Origin: Streptomyces sp. SAI-127
GTDB lineage: Bacteria > Actinomycetota > Actinomycetes > Streptomycetales > Streptomycetaceae
NCBI RefSeq assembly: GCF_029894425.1
Contig: NZ_JARXYJ010000001.1
Location: 8,700,501-8,764,500 of the forward strand
Reading direction: 5' to 3'
DNA: 64,000 bases
Made by a program: the position numbers and the translations under genes. Shown here in pieces: positions 8,175 to 16,386 of this stretch (within the stretch, counting starts at the first letter, position 1; the number at the start of each line of letters is the position of its first letter). The notes under the pieces are model-generated. The model was not told the origin of the DNA, made no database searches, and worked only from the letters and a program-made list of their open reading frames with translations.

Positions 8175-9127
8175 GCCAACCGCCTCCGCCCCGCCCCCTC
8201 GCCGCTTTCGAACTCCGCCACGAACCCCTTGAGCCAGTCGATGAACTCGGGGCCCAGGTCGTCGCGGTCGCAGGCCAGGCGTACCACCGTGCGGAGGTAG
8301 TCCGCCTTGTCGCCGGTGTCGTAGCGGAGGCCGTCGAAGACGACGCCGTGGACCGTGCCGTCGGCCGCGAGGTTCTGGAGGGCGTCGGTGAGCTGGATCT
8401 CGCCGCCGCGGCCCGGCGGAGTGCGGTCCAGGACGTCGAAGACCTCGGGGTCGAGGACATAGCGGCCGATGACCGCGTAGGCGCTCGGCGCGGTCTCGGC
8501 CGAGGGCTTCTCGACCAGGCCGGTCACGCGGACCAGGCCCTTCTCCTCCGTGGGCGTCACGGCCGCGCAGCCGTAGAGGTGGATCTGCTCGCGCGGTACC
8601 TCCATGAGGGCCACCACACTCCCGGCGTACCGGTCGCGGACGTCGAGCATCGTGCTGAGCAGGGTCTCGCGCGGGTCGATCAGGTCGTCGCCGAGGAGGA
8701 CGGCGAAGGGCTGGTCGCCGACGTGGCGGCGGGCACAGAGCACCGCGTGGCCGAGGCCGAGCGGCTCGCCCTGGCGGATGTGGTGGATGTTGGCCAGGCG
8801 CGCGGGATCGCGCACGGCGTCGAGGCGTACCGCGTCGCCCTTGGCCGCGAGGGCCTGCTCCAGTTCGAAGGCGTTGTCGAAGTGGTCCTCTATGGCCCGC
8901 TTGTGGCGGCCGGTGACCATCAGGACGTCGTCGAGCCCGGCCGCGGCGGCCTCCTCGACGACGTACTGGATGGCCGGCTTGTCGACGACCGGGAGCATCT
9001 CCTTCGGCGTCGCCTTGGTCGCCGGCAGGAATCGGGTGCCGAGCCCGGCAGCCGGGACGACTGCCTTGCGGACCGTGCGGGTGGGGACCGTGGTGTCGGT
9101 CGTGTGGGGGACGATCATGCCGATCAT
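8168..9127 (-). CDS. galU: UTP-glucose-1-phosphate uridylyltransferase
   Basis: This cytosolic nucleotidyltransferase makes UDP-glucose from UTP and glucose 1-phosphate, feeding glycan, trehalose and wall synthesis. The 319-residue protein has the nucleotide-binding motif AAGLGTRFLPATKATPKEML near residue 27, the sugar-binding segment GHAVLCARRHVG, LLGDDLID, the VEKP motif and IGRYVLDPEVFDVL. Length is slightly above the family norm because of a short N-terminal extension. The ATG at 9127 has GGGTGA six bases upstream; an in-frame ATG at 9118 is an alternative. The tail is arginine-rich. Confidence 0.93.
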   Translation of the reverse strand: MIGMIVPHTTDTTVPTRTVRKAVVPAAGLGTRFLPATKATPKEMLPVVDKPAIQYVVEEAAAAGLDDVLMVTGRHKRAIEDHFDNAFELEQALAAKGDAVRLDAVRDPARLANIHHIRQGEPLGLGHAVLCARRHVGDQPFAVLLGDDLIDPRETLLSTMLDVRDRYAGSVVALMEVPREQIHLYGCAAVTPTEEKGLVRVTGLVEKPSAETAPSAYAVIGRYVLDPEVFDVLDRTPPGRGGEIQLTDALQNLAADGTVHGVVFDGLRYDTGDKADYLRTVVRLACDRDDLGPEFIDWLKGFVAEFESGEGAGRRRLAA

Positions 9128-9484
9128 GCTGCGTCACCCGGATGAGAACCCACCGGGAGACGCCTGGGAGCCTGCTGTGGACCCGGCCGGAGTGGGAGAT
9201 TTCGTGTGCCAAGCACCGGACCGCGCTCACAACTTGAGTCCCGCGCACCGCTTAATTTTCGAATACGGGTGCGGATACCGGCGGTAACATTTCTGAACCG
9301 TCCTCTTTTTGAACATGGGTCACTCCACCTTCTTGTTTGCTGTACATCAATTGTGCGAAGGTGAGCGCCCCCCGGGATGAACCGGGTCGCATCTGATGCG
9401 GCATAGGTATGCACCAATCAGGCGCCTGCTTTCCGAGGACGCGCATATCCCATGCCGTCCTGCGGCTTGGAAGGAATTGGTCCC
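9128..9484. other. 357-bp divergent intergenic region, unusually AT-rich
   Basis: It holds the promoters of galU (leftward) and of the RICIN-domain gene (rightward). Around 9250-9350 the AT content is clearly higher than elsewhere. Small inverted repeats are visible, for example GCATC-T-GATGC near 9391-9401 and CCGG...CCGG near 9373. I see no gene or RNA. Confidence 0.4.
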
Positions 9485-11362
9485 GTGCAATCCGCTTACC
9501 CCCCACGACCCCCTTACCCTCCACGCCCCGGATCGAGTCCGGCGGAGTCCGACCGCCATCTTCTGGCCCGGCTGGGAGAGAACAGCGTGGACGGCCATGC
9601 CGTCGCGCTGTTGATGACGCGTCACTGGCAGGCGACCTACGAATACTCGGTCATCTGCCTTGCCTCCTGGTCGGGTTCGGCGTCGATGGCGGCCGCGGCG
9701 GCATTTCACCGGGTGCTCGGCCGGGCGGGTGACGGCGCGCTGCGCCCCCAACTTCTTGTTGCGGTGAGGGAGTTCGTCAAGGAGTGGGCCGCAGACGACG
9801 AAATCTCCGCCGTACTGCCGGAACTTCGCAAGACAATCGGCGGCCGCGGTCTACGTGCGGCGAGGTCCGCCACCCCTGAAAGAAGGCAGCTCGCCGAGCG
9901 CGCATTCAGGGCCCTTCCCGGCGCATCTCAATGCCTGCTGTGGCACAGTGAGGTCGAGGCCGAACCCATATCCGTACCGGCCGGTCTGCTGGGTGTGGAC
10001 GCGTCCCGTGCGGCGGCCGCCCTCGATCAGGCGCGCGAGCAATTCCGAACGGGCTGTGTCCGTGCTCACCGGGAACTCGCGCCCACCAGTGAATGCCGCT
10101 TCTACAATCGTCTCCTGGATGTACCGATTCGTCGGGGCGGGGGCCTTCTGCCCGATGTCCGTAAACATCTGACGGATTGCCGGTATTGCCGTCACGCCGC
10201 GGAACAGCTCAGCCATTTCGAGGGCGGTCTGGAGGTGCTGCTCGCCGAGACGGTGCTCGGCTGGGGCGCCCACCGCTATCTCGACTCGCGGCCCGCGCGT
10301 TCCGCCGAGCGTCCGGCCCCGGCCCCGCCCGGCGCGGCCCGCGCAAAGCCCGGCGGCCGCCACCGCCCCGTCCCCGCAGGCCTCCTCGCGCAGCCGCGCA
10401 AGAGCGCCCGTGCCGTTCTCGTCGGCGCCGGTCTTACCTCCCTGGTTCTGCTCGCCACGGTGCTCGTGGCCAAGGGCTGGTCGGACGACGGCAGTGTTCC
10501 CACGCCCGGCGCCACCTGGGGCGCGGTGAGCGGGAACACCGTACGGCCGACTCCGTCGACGGTCTCCCAGGGCGCCGGGTCCCCGTCCACGGCCTCGATG
10601 GGCAACCCCGTGGAGGTCGGCCACGGCAGGCTCCGCAACGCCGACGCCGGCCTGTGCCTCGACACCCAGGACGCCCACCAAGCCCGGACCGCGGCCGGTA
10701 CGAAGGCCGTGCTGACGGAGTGTTCCTCCGCCGGATCCCAGCAGTGGTCGTACCAGGAGGACGGACTGCTGCGCAGCGCGGCCGATCCCAGGCTCTGCCT
10801 CGACTCGGACACCGAGAAGCGGACGGTCGTGGTCGCCGACTGCCTGACCCACGCCGGTGAGGTCCGCTACGACCTCACCGTGCGGGGCGAACTGCTGCTG
10901 CGCCGCGGGAAGGGGCTCCTGGTCGCGCCCGGCAAGGGGGAGACCGTCGTCGTCACCGGGCGGAACGGCTCGCAGGGGCAGAGGTGGACGCTGGAGTTCG
11001 CCGACGAGAGCGCGCCGGCACAACAGGGCACGCGGTCGCCCGAGGACGCGGAGACGGGCCGGCCCTCCGGGGGACCGGACGAGGATCCGGTCGCACCCCA
11101 CCTCGCCCCCGCCCCGCCCTCGGGTTCCGACGACCACCCCGACAGCCGTCCCGAAGACAGCCCCGGCCGGCCCTCGGACCAGCACGGAACCCCGTCGCAG
11201 CAGTACGGGACACGGGTCGCCCAGGTCGACGACAGCGACTCCGAGCCGGCCACTCCGGCCGCGCCGGCCGAGCGGGCCGGGGCGGTGGTGGGTGCGGTCG
11301 TCGACACCGCCACCTCGGTGACGGCGCCTCTCACCTCGACGCTCGGGAACGCACTGCCGTAG
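9485..11362 (+). CDS. Sigma-factor-like / zinc-finger anti-sigma-like / transmembrane / RICIN-lectin fusion protein
   Basis: A 625-residue mosaic. Residues about 35-85 and 130-200 resemble ECF sigma regions 2 and 4 in weakened form. H228-x3-C232-x2-C235 (KHLTDCRYCRHAAEQL) is the HxxxCxxC zinc motif of anti-sigma factors. A single hydrophobic helix spans about 309-331. Outside the membrane lies a Ser/Thr/Pro linker and a RICIN beta-trefoil at about 378-508 with the QxW repeats SQQWSY and GQRWTL, then a disordered tail. Such one-piece sigma/anti-sigma/carbohydrate-sensor proteins are known in actinobacteria (for example class ECF52); membership is inference. The GTG at 9485 is fixed by GGAAGGA at 9469-9475. 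Confidence 0.75.
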   Translation: MQSAYPPRPPYPPRPGSSPAESDRHLLARLGENSVDGHAVALLMTRHWQATYEYSVICLASWSGSASMAAAAAFHRVLGRAGDGALRPQLLVAVREFVKEWAADDEISAVLPELRKTIGGRGLRAARSATPERRQLAERAFRALPGASQCLLWHSEVEAEPISVPAGLLGVDASRAAAALDQAREQFRTGCVRAHRELAPTSECRFYNRLLDVPIRRGGGLLPDVRKHLTDCRYCRHAAEQLSHFEGGLEVLLAETVLGWGAHRYLDSRPARSAERPAPAPPGAARAKPGGRHRPVPAGLLAQPRKSARAVLVGAGLTSLVLLATVLVAKGWSDDGSVPTPGATWGAVSGNTVRPTPSTVSQGAGSPSTASMGNPVEVGHGRLRNADAGLCLDTQDAHQARTAAGTKAVLTECSSAGSQQWSYQEDGLLRSAADPRLCLDSDTEKRTVVVADCLTHAGEVRYDLTVRGELLLRRGKGLLVAPGKGETVVVTGRNGSQGQRWTLEFADESAPAQQGTRSPEDAETGRPSGGPDEDPVAPHLAPAPPSGSDDHPDSRPEDSPGRPSDQHGTPSQQYGTRVAQVDDSDSEPATPAAPAERAGAVVGAVVDTATSVTAPLTSTLGNALP

Positions 11363-11475
11363 GAGACCGAAGGTGAGCTGTTGCTCCGTACGTCGGTTCT
11401 CGTGACCCGGTAGGCTGCCACGGCGTGCGTCGGTACTTGGCGCACGCCGGGAACGCGACTCAGGAGGAACCGGCG

Positions 11476-12126
11476 TTGCACGTCCAGGAATGGCTCGACA
11501 CCGTGCCCCCGGCCGCCGTCTACGCCCTGGTGGGCCTGGTCATCGGCCTGGAGAGCCTGGGCATTCCGCTGCCCGGCGAGATCATCCTGGTCTCCGCCGC
11601 GCTGCTGTCCTCGCAGCACGCGGGGATCAATCCCGTGGTGCTCGGTGCGTGCGCCAGCGTCGGGGCGGTCGTCGGTGACTCCATCGGCTATGCGATCGGG
11701 CGCAAGGGCGGTCGGCCACTGCTCACCTGGCTCGGCAACAAGTTCCCGAGGCACTTCAGCGAGGGCCATGTCGCCACGGCGGAGCGGTCCTTCGAGAAGT
11801 GGGGCATGTGGGCGGTGTTCTTCGGCCGCTTCGTCGCGCTGCTGAGGATCTTCGCCGGGCCGCTCGCCGGTGTGCTGCGGATGCCGTACTGGAAGTTCCT
11901 GATCGCCAACGTGCTGGGCGGGATCATCTGGGCGGGCGGGACGACCGCGGTCATCTATTACGTGGGGATCGTCGCCGAGTCGTGGCTGAAGCGGTTCTCG
12001 TGGCTCGGACTCGTGCTGGCCGTGCTGATCGGGCTCACTTCGATGCTCGTGCTCAAGCGCAGGGCGGCGAAGGCGACGGCCCAGATGCAGGCGGCCGAAC
12101 CGGAGACCGTCCCGGCCGCCGACTGA
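11476..12126 (+). CDS. DedA-family membrane protein
   Basis: A 216-residue polytopic membrane protein of the DedA (VTT) family, implicated in lipid-carrier flipping and envelope homeostasis. Diagnostic segments are GLESLGIPLPGEIILVSAALL, where the glutamate and proline lie in the re-entrant loop, GDSIGYAIGRKGG, and FFGRFVALLRIFAGPLAGVLRM with its conserved arginines. The TTG at 11476 is the start because AGGAGGAA lies at 11462-11469 with eight bases between GGAGG and TTG; the ORF open to 11425 would leave this site inside the coding region. It ends 3 bp from the convergent hexapeptide-repeat gene. Confidence 0.88.
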   Translation: MHVQEWLDTVPPAAVYALVGLVIGLESLGIPLPGEIILVSAALLSSQHAGINPVVLGACASVGAVVGDSIGYAIGRKGGRPLLTWLGNKFPRHFSEGHVATAERSFEKWGMWAVFFGRFVALLRIFAGPLAGVLRMPYWKFLIANVLGGIIWAGGTTAVIYYVGIVAESWLKRFSWLGLVLAVLIGLTSMLVLKRRAAKATAQMQAAEPETVPAAD

Positions 12127-12129
12127 GGC

Positions 12130-12663
12130 TCACGGCTTGTCGTGCACCTCGCTGTGCGCCTGGGCCAGATCCGCGTAGAGCGTTCCGTTCAGGGTGACTC
12201 CCTCACGCTCCTCCTCCGTGAGCTCCCGCCGCACCTTCGCCGGCACGCCCGCCACCAGCGAACCGGGTGGCACCTGCATGCCCTGCGGTACCAGTGCCTG
12301 GGCCGCCACGAGGGAACCCGCCCCGATCACCGCGCCGTTCAGCACCGTCGCGCCCATGCCGATCAGGCAGTCGTCCTCGACCGTCGCTCCGTGGACCACC
12401 GCGTTGTGTCCCACCGAGACGCGCTCGCCGATCGTCACCGGGAAGCCGGGGTCGGCGTGCAGGGTGCAGTTGTCCTGGATGTTGCTCTGGGCGCCGACTG
12501 AGATGCGTTCTACATCGCCGCGGGCCACCGCGCCGTACCAGAGGCTCGCCCCCGCCTGCAGCGTCACGTCACCGATCACCGACGCGGTGGGCGCCACGAA
12601 GGCCTGCCCGTCGATCTTCGGTTCCTTACCGCCGATGCCCGTGATCAACGCCTTGTGCGCCAT
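12130..12663 (-). CDS. Gamma-carbonic-anhydrase-like hexapeptide-repeat protein
   Basis: A 177-residue left-handed beta-helix protein. Repeats of the [LIV]GxxxxI type run from SVIGDVTLQAGASLWYG to AVIGAGSLVAAQALV. Three metal-type histidines lie in DNCTLHADPG and SVGHNAVVHGATV, as in gamma carbonic anhydrases and the YrdA/PaaY group. Enzyme activity cannot be claimed because several YrdA-like proteins have none shown. AGGAGG four bases before the ATG at 12663 sets the start. It is divergent from an acyltransferase with the same fold at 12769. Confidence 0.85.
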   Translation of the reverse strand: MAHKALITGIGGKEPKIDGQAFVAPTASVIGDVTLQAGASLWYGAVARGDVERISVGAQSNIQDNCTLHADPGFPVTIGERVSVGHNAVVHGATVEDDCLIGMGATVLNGAVIGAGSLVAAQALVPQGMQVPPGSLVAGVPAKVRRELTEEEREGVTLNGTLYADLAQAHSEVHDKP

Positions 12664-12768
12664 TTCGCCTCCTGGTTCGCGATATGCCGAACCGTACGCC
12701 ACCGGGTGGGGCGAAGATCACAAGCCCTCCATCTCATCTGTGCGCCGTGCGCTCAGTACGGTGTGCTC

Positions 12769-13557
12769 GTGCCGAAGAGCAAGAACACGTTCTCATCCTG
12801 GCGGGGCCGTCTGGTCCAGCGTGCTGTCCACGCGGGCTGGGCCTGGGTGCAGCGCACGGGCTCCGTCACCGCCGAGCGCCCGGGGCGCTTCCGCTTCGGC
12901 GCGCTGGGGGTGCACACCCGGCTGGCCTTTCCGCTCGGCACGGTCTTCGGTGAACCGTGGATCCATGTCGGCTCCCACTGCATCGTCGGCGAGCAGGTCA
13001 CTCTGACCGCCGGCCTGATGCCCGACCTGGACCTCGGTCCGGAGCCGATCCTGCGCATCGGCGACGGGGTCGTGCTGGGGCGCGGCAGCCATGTCATCGC
13101 CGACACCACGGTCACCATCGGCAGCGACTGCTACTTCGGGCCGTACGTCTATGTCACGTCCACCAATCACTCGTACGACGATCCCCACGAGCCCATCGGC
13201 AAGCAGTGGCCGCGGATGGAGCCGGTGGAGATCGGGCCGGGGTGCTGGATCGGGACCGGGGCGGTGATCCTGCCCGGTGCGCGGATCGGGCGGAACGTCG
13301 TCGTGGCCGCCGGGGCCGTGGTGCGGGGTGTGGTGCCGGACCACGCGGTGGTGGCGGGGGCGCCCGCTCGTGTCGTACGGCGCTGGACCGCCGAGGACGG
13401 CTGGCAGCCGCCGCTCAGGACCCCGGCGCCGGTACCGATACCCGAGGGAGCCACGGCGGAACAGCTCAACGCGCTGGCCGGGCTGGACGAGGAGACGGCG
13501 GCGAAACTCGCCCAACTGGACGAGGACGCGGCGGGGCGACTTGCCGGACTGGACTGA
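12769..13557 (+). CDS. Hexapeptide-repeat acyltransferase (LbH, O-acetyltransferase-like)
   Basis: A 262-residue protein whose centre is a left-handed beta-helix: GSHCIVGEQVTL, LRIGDGVVLGRGSHVIAD, VTIGSDCYFGPYVYVTSTNH and VEIGPGCWIGTGAVILPG. The TNHSYDDP segment carries the histidine typical of NodL/WbbJ-type acetyltransferases, and the helix closes with VVPDHAVVAGAPARVVRRW. The C-terminal 60 residues hold an unusual repeated NALAGLDEETAAKLAQLDED pattern, amphipathic and probably helical. The acceptor is unknown. GTG at 12769 is preceded by TACGGT with six bases between, consistent with a leaderless transcript. Confidence 0.8.
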   Translation: MPKSKNTFSSWRGRLVQRAVHAGWAWVQRTGSVTAERPGRFRFGALGVHTRLAFPLGTVFGEPWIHVGSHCIVGEQVTLTAGLMPDLDLGPEPILRIGDGVVLGRGSHVIADTTVTIGSDCYFGPYVYVTSTNHSYDDPHEPIGKQWPRMEPVEIGPGCWIGTGAVILPGARIGRNVVVAAGAVVRGVVPDHAVVAGAPARVVRRWTAEDGWQPPLRTPAPVPIPEGATAEQLNALAGLDEETAAKLAQLDEDAAGRLAGLD

Positions 13558-13681
13558 GGGATGGGGCGGCGGGGGACGCGTTGAGTGGGGTGGGCTGAGG
13601 GACGGGGTGGCCGGGGGACGCGTTGAGTGGGGTGCGCTGAGGGGCGGGCTGGAGGAGGGCGCGTTGACTCGGGTGGGCTGA
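13558..13681. repeat. Three tandem imperfect 41-42 bp repeats
   Basis: Units at 13558-13598, 13599-13640 and 13641-13681 start directly after the acyltransferase stop. Each has the form GGG(A/G)(T/C)GGGG...GACGCGTTGAGTGGGGTG(G/C)GCTGA and ends in the same CTGA as the stop codon context. The first two are most alike, the third has decayed. G is strongly biased to the plus strand. Confidence 0.75.
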
Positions 13682-13931
13682 AGGTGTGCCGGGTTTGCTT
13701 GCGGTGGGGGCGGCGGGTTGGCTGGGGCGGGTGTCGGGGGAGCCTGGTGGGCGGGTTGGGCCCTGAGTGCCGGGCCGGGCGGCGTCGCGGGCTTGGTGGG
13801 CGGTTGGGTTGACGGTGGGTCGGATTGCCCGTTCGGACTCGGCTGGGCCGATTGGCGGGGGAGCTCGCTGAGTCGGGTGGGGTGAGGGGTGCCGCGAGCG
13901 GGCTCTGTCGGCTGGGCCGACCGGCGTCGGG

Positions 13932-14269
13932 TCAGTTCCTTTGAGAGGAGCAGGATGTCGGCCGGGGCCAGGGTCGCGTCGTTGCCTGGAGGGCGCTCGG
14001 CGTCTGCCGGGAGAGCTGTGCCCGGCGTGGGATGTGGCCTCAGGTCTATCGGGTCCACCGGGTAGTGGGCCACGGCGAAGCAGGTCAACGTGCCGGGCGG
14101 CCTGGATCAGGGGCGGTGGCGACGCTCGCCGGGCTGGGGGTCAGACGGTCGCGAGGAGCACGGTGCCGGTCAGGGCCAGGGCTGCGCTCGTTGCCGGGAG
14201 GACGCGGGGCGTTTGCTGGGGAGGGAGCTGTGTCCGGTGTGGGATGTGACCACCGGGTAGTCAGGACGG
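13932..14269 (-). pseudogene. Two decayed duplicate copies of the 3' end of the DMT transporter gene
   Basis: The segment 14141-14269 aligns with the 3' end of the intact transporter gene (14272-14404): about 51 of the first 61 positions match, the stop codon TCA (minus TGA) is kept, and both end in GACCACCGGGTA...AGGACGG. A more diverged copy begins at 13932 and keeps AGGAGCAGG, GGCCAGG, CGTTGCCTGGAGG and CCACCGGGTAGT. Neither can encode a transporter. Together with the upstream tandem repeats they account for most of the 714-bp gap; 13682-13931 is G-rich and otherwise featureless. Confidence 0.7.
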
Positions 14270-14271
14270 AG

Positions 14272-15129
14272 TCAGCCAGTCGCCAGGAGCAGGGTGCCGA
14301 GCAGGGCCAGGCCCGCGCCCGTTGCCTGGAGGGTGCGGAGGCGTTCGCTGAGGAAGCCGCGGGCGGCCAGGGCCGTGACCACCGGGTAAAGCGAGGCCAG
14401 GACGGCGGCCACCATGACCGGGCCGTGCTGGGCGGCCACCGAGTACGTGCCGTTCGCCGCCACGTCCGCGAGGCCGATGAAGGCGAGCGCGGGGAGGGAG
14501 GACCAGGGGAAGCCGGTGGTCGGGAGCGCGGGCGTGCCCCGTTTCACCGAGACGTACAGGGCCGCGCCGCCCACCGCCACGTTGACCAGGCGTTGCACGA
14601 ACAGGGCGAGGAACAGGCCGGTGACGGTCGTGGACGCCTCCGCGATCAGGGCGAACACCGTACCGAAGCCGAGAGCCGCGATCAGGGTGAGGACGATCGC
14701 CCGGCGTTGCACCGGGGCGCCGCGCAACTGGGGGCCGCCCGCCAGGATCACTCCGGTGACGGCCACCGCGATGCCCGCGGCCTGCGTGAGCCCGGGACGC
14801 TCGCCGAGGAAGAGGCCCACGCCGACCGGGACCGCCACGCTCAGCGTGCCCAGCGGAGAGACGACACCCATCGGACCCAGCGCGAGCGCCTTGTAGAAGC
14901 AGATCAGGGCGACCGGTCCCGCCAGACCGGCGGCGAACGCGAACCACAGCCGGGGCCCCGCCTCGCTCCAGCCGCCGGTCGCCACCACGATCCCGCCGAG
15001 CACGGCCGCGGCGATCGCCTGCGAGACCACCACCACCGTGAGCGCCGGGAGCCGTCGGGTCAGCACCCCGCCGCCGAAGTCGGCCAGGCCCCACAACAGG
15101 CTGGTGGCCAGGGCGAAGAATGCTGTCAC
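14272..15129 (-). CDS. DMT-superfamily (EamA) transporter
   Basis: A 285-residue inner membrane protein with ten hydrophobic segments in two EamA halves: FFALATSLLWGLADFGGGVL opens the first and a second conserved block ends with YPVVTALAARGFLSERLRTLQ. It probably exports a small metabolite, possibly an amino acid. The GTG at 15129 is preceded by GCGAGG seven bases away. It is divergent from the XRE-cupin regulator at 15223, a common pairing in which the regulator senses the exported compound. Two broken copies of its 3' end lie just downstream. Confidence 0.85.
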   Translation of the reverse strand: MTAFFALATSLLWGLADFGGGVLTRRLPALTVVVVSQAIAAAVLGGIVVATGGWSEAGPRLWFAFAAGLAGPVALICFYKALALGPMGVVSPLGTLSVAVPVGVGLFLGERPGLTQAAGIAVAVTGVILAGGPQLRGAPVQRRAIVLTLIAALGFGTVFALIAEASTTVTGLFLALFVQRLVNVAVGGAALYVSVKRGTPALPTTGFPWSSLPALAFIGLADVAANGTYSVAAQHGPVMVAAVLASLYPVVTALAARGFLSERLRTLQATGAGLALLGTLLLATG

Positions 15130-15222
15130 GGGTCGCCTCGCAGTACAGTTCGGTGAACGATCGGGTGCACCCCACCGTAGTTCATTCAGTTGCACCGTGT
15201 CATACAGAATATTGGACGTGAA
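15130..15222. promoter_or_regulatory. Divergent control region of DMT transporter and XRE-cupin regulator
   Basis: The 93 bp include GTTC-GGT-GAAC (15148-15158, inverted repeat), GGTGCACC (15164-15171, palindrome) and a second GTTCATTCAGTTGCACC stretch, so GTTC and TGCACC occur twice as direct repeats. These are plausible operator half-sites for the cupin regulator. The assignment is inferred from position. Confidence 0.4.
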
Positions 15223-15795
15223 GTGTCGGACCTCGACCTGCTGACCCAGTCCCTGGCGCGCAATGTCAAGCGCTGGCGGACCGAGCGCGGCTTCACCCTG
15301 GACGCGCTCGCCGCCCGAGCCGGGGTCAGCCGCGGCATGCTGATCCAGATCGAGCAGGCCCGGACCAACCCCAGCCTCGGCACGGTCGTGAAGATCGGTG
15401 ACGCGCTCGGCATCAGCATCACCACGCTGCTCGACTACGAGCAGGGGCCCAAGGTGCGGATCGTCCCGCCGGAGCAGGTCGTGCGGCTGTGGAGCACGGA
15501 CGCGGGCAGCTGGAGCCGGCTGCTCGCGGGCGCGGAGGCCCCCGGCCCGCTGGAGATGTGGGAGTGGCGGATGATGCCGGGCGAGAGCAGCCGGTCGGAT
15601 CCGCACCCCGCCGGGACGGTCGAGATCCTGCATGTCACGGAGGGCGAGATGACTCTGACGGTCGACGGTGTCGAGCACCGGGTACCCGCCGGGGCGAGCG
15701 TCACCTTCGAGGCCAACGCCGAGCATGTGTACGCCAATCAGGGCGAGGTTCCCGCGCAGTGGATGCTGGCCGTCTCGGTGCCGGCCGTGCCGTGA
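15223..15795 (+). CDS. XRE-family regulator with C-terminal cupin domain
   Basis: The 190-residue protein starts with an HTH_XRE domain at about residues 5-65 (LARNVKRWRTERGFTLDALA, GVSRGMLIQIEQARTNPSLG) followed by a cupin_2 beta-barrel (WEWRMMPGESSRSDPHPAGT, EILHVTEGEMTLTVDGVEH, VPAGASVTFEANAEHVY). Such regulators usually sense a small ligand in the cupin and repress a neighbouring transporter or catabolic gene. GTG at 15223 gives the N-terminus expected from homologues (SDLDLLTQSL); the TTG at 15190 is in frame but adds nothing conserved. Divergent from the DMT transporter gene. Confidence 0.88.
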   Translation: MSDLDLLTQSLARNVKRWRTERGFTLDALAARAGVSRGMLIQIEQARTNPSLGTVVKIGDALGISITTLLDYEQGPKVRIVPPEQVVRLWSTDAGSWSRLLAGAEAPGPLEMWEWRMMPGESSRSDPHPAGTVEILHVTEGEMTLTVDGVEHRVPAGASVTFEANAEHVYANQGEVPAQWMLAVSVPAVP

Positions 15796-15815
15796 GCGGC
15801 TGTTAGCGTGCCGCC

Positions 15816-16373
15816 ATGGACGCACCCATCGGACACTTCGACCACGCCATCCCTGCCCCTGCCGCCCTCGACGAGCTGACCCGCCCGGTCGCCGACGCCG
15901 TACGCCACTGGAGCGGCAGCGTCCCCGCCGAGCAGATCGTGTACGTCGAGACCGACCCGCAGTGGGCCGACACCGCGGTCTTCGTCGAGCACTACGGCCG
16001 GGAGCTCCTCGAGCAGTCGGCGAACTGCGTGGTCGTCGCGGGCAAGCGCGGTGGCGAGACCACGCTCGCCGCATGCGTGGTGCTCTCCACCACCCGGGTC
16101 GACGTCAACGGGGTCGTCCGCCGCCAACTCGGCGCCCGTAAGGCCTCGTTCGCCTCGATGGACACGGCTACGGGGGAGACCGGCATGGAGTACGGAGGCA
16201 TCACCCCGATCGGACTCCCGGCCGACTGGCCGCTGTTGGTCGACTCGGCCGTGGTCGACCTGCCGTACGTCCTGGTCGGCAGCGGGCGCCGACGGGGCAA
16301 GCTGCTGGTACCGGGGAAGGCCTTCGCGGAACTGCCGGGCGCGGTGGTGCTGGAGGGACTCGGCATCGCCTGA
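15816..16373 (+). CDS. YbaK/EbsC-type aminoacyl-tRNA deacylase
   Basis: A 185-residue cytosolic protein of the YbaK/ProX superfamily, which hydrolyses mischarged aminoacyl-tRNAs. The fold is visible in QIVYVETDPQWADTAVFV, NCVVVAGKRGGETTLAACVV, the RRQLGARKASFAS segment with the conserved lysine, and MEYGGITPIGLPADWPLLVD with GG-I-P-G. The amino acid edited is unknown. TAGCGT ends six bases before the ATG at 15816, so a leaderless transcript is likely although the XRE-cupin gene ends only 20 bases upstream in the same direction. Confidence 0.85.
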   Translation: MDAPIGHFDHAIPAPAALDELTRPVADAVRHWSGSVPAEQIVYVETDPQWADTAVFVEHYGRELLEQSANCVVVAGKRGGETTLAACVVLSTTRVDVNGVVRRQLGARKASFASMDTATGETGMEYGGITPIGLPADWPLLVDSAVVDLPYVLVGSGRRRGKLLVPGKAFAELPGAVVLEGLGIA

Positions 16374-16386
16374 TCAGACGGGTAAC

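Noticed and set aside
13941..15156. Plus-strand frames opposite the DMT gene and its decayed copies
   Set aside because: They are antisense to the transporter and rich in Arg/Gly/His; the transporter frame has real membrane helices.
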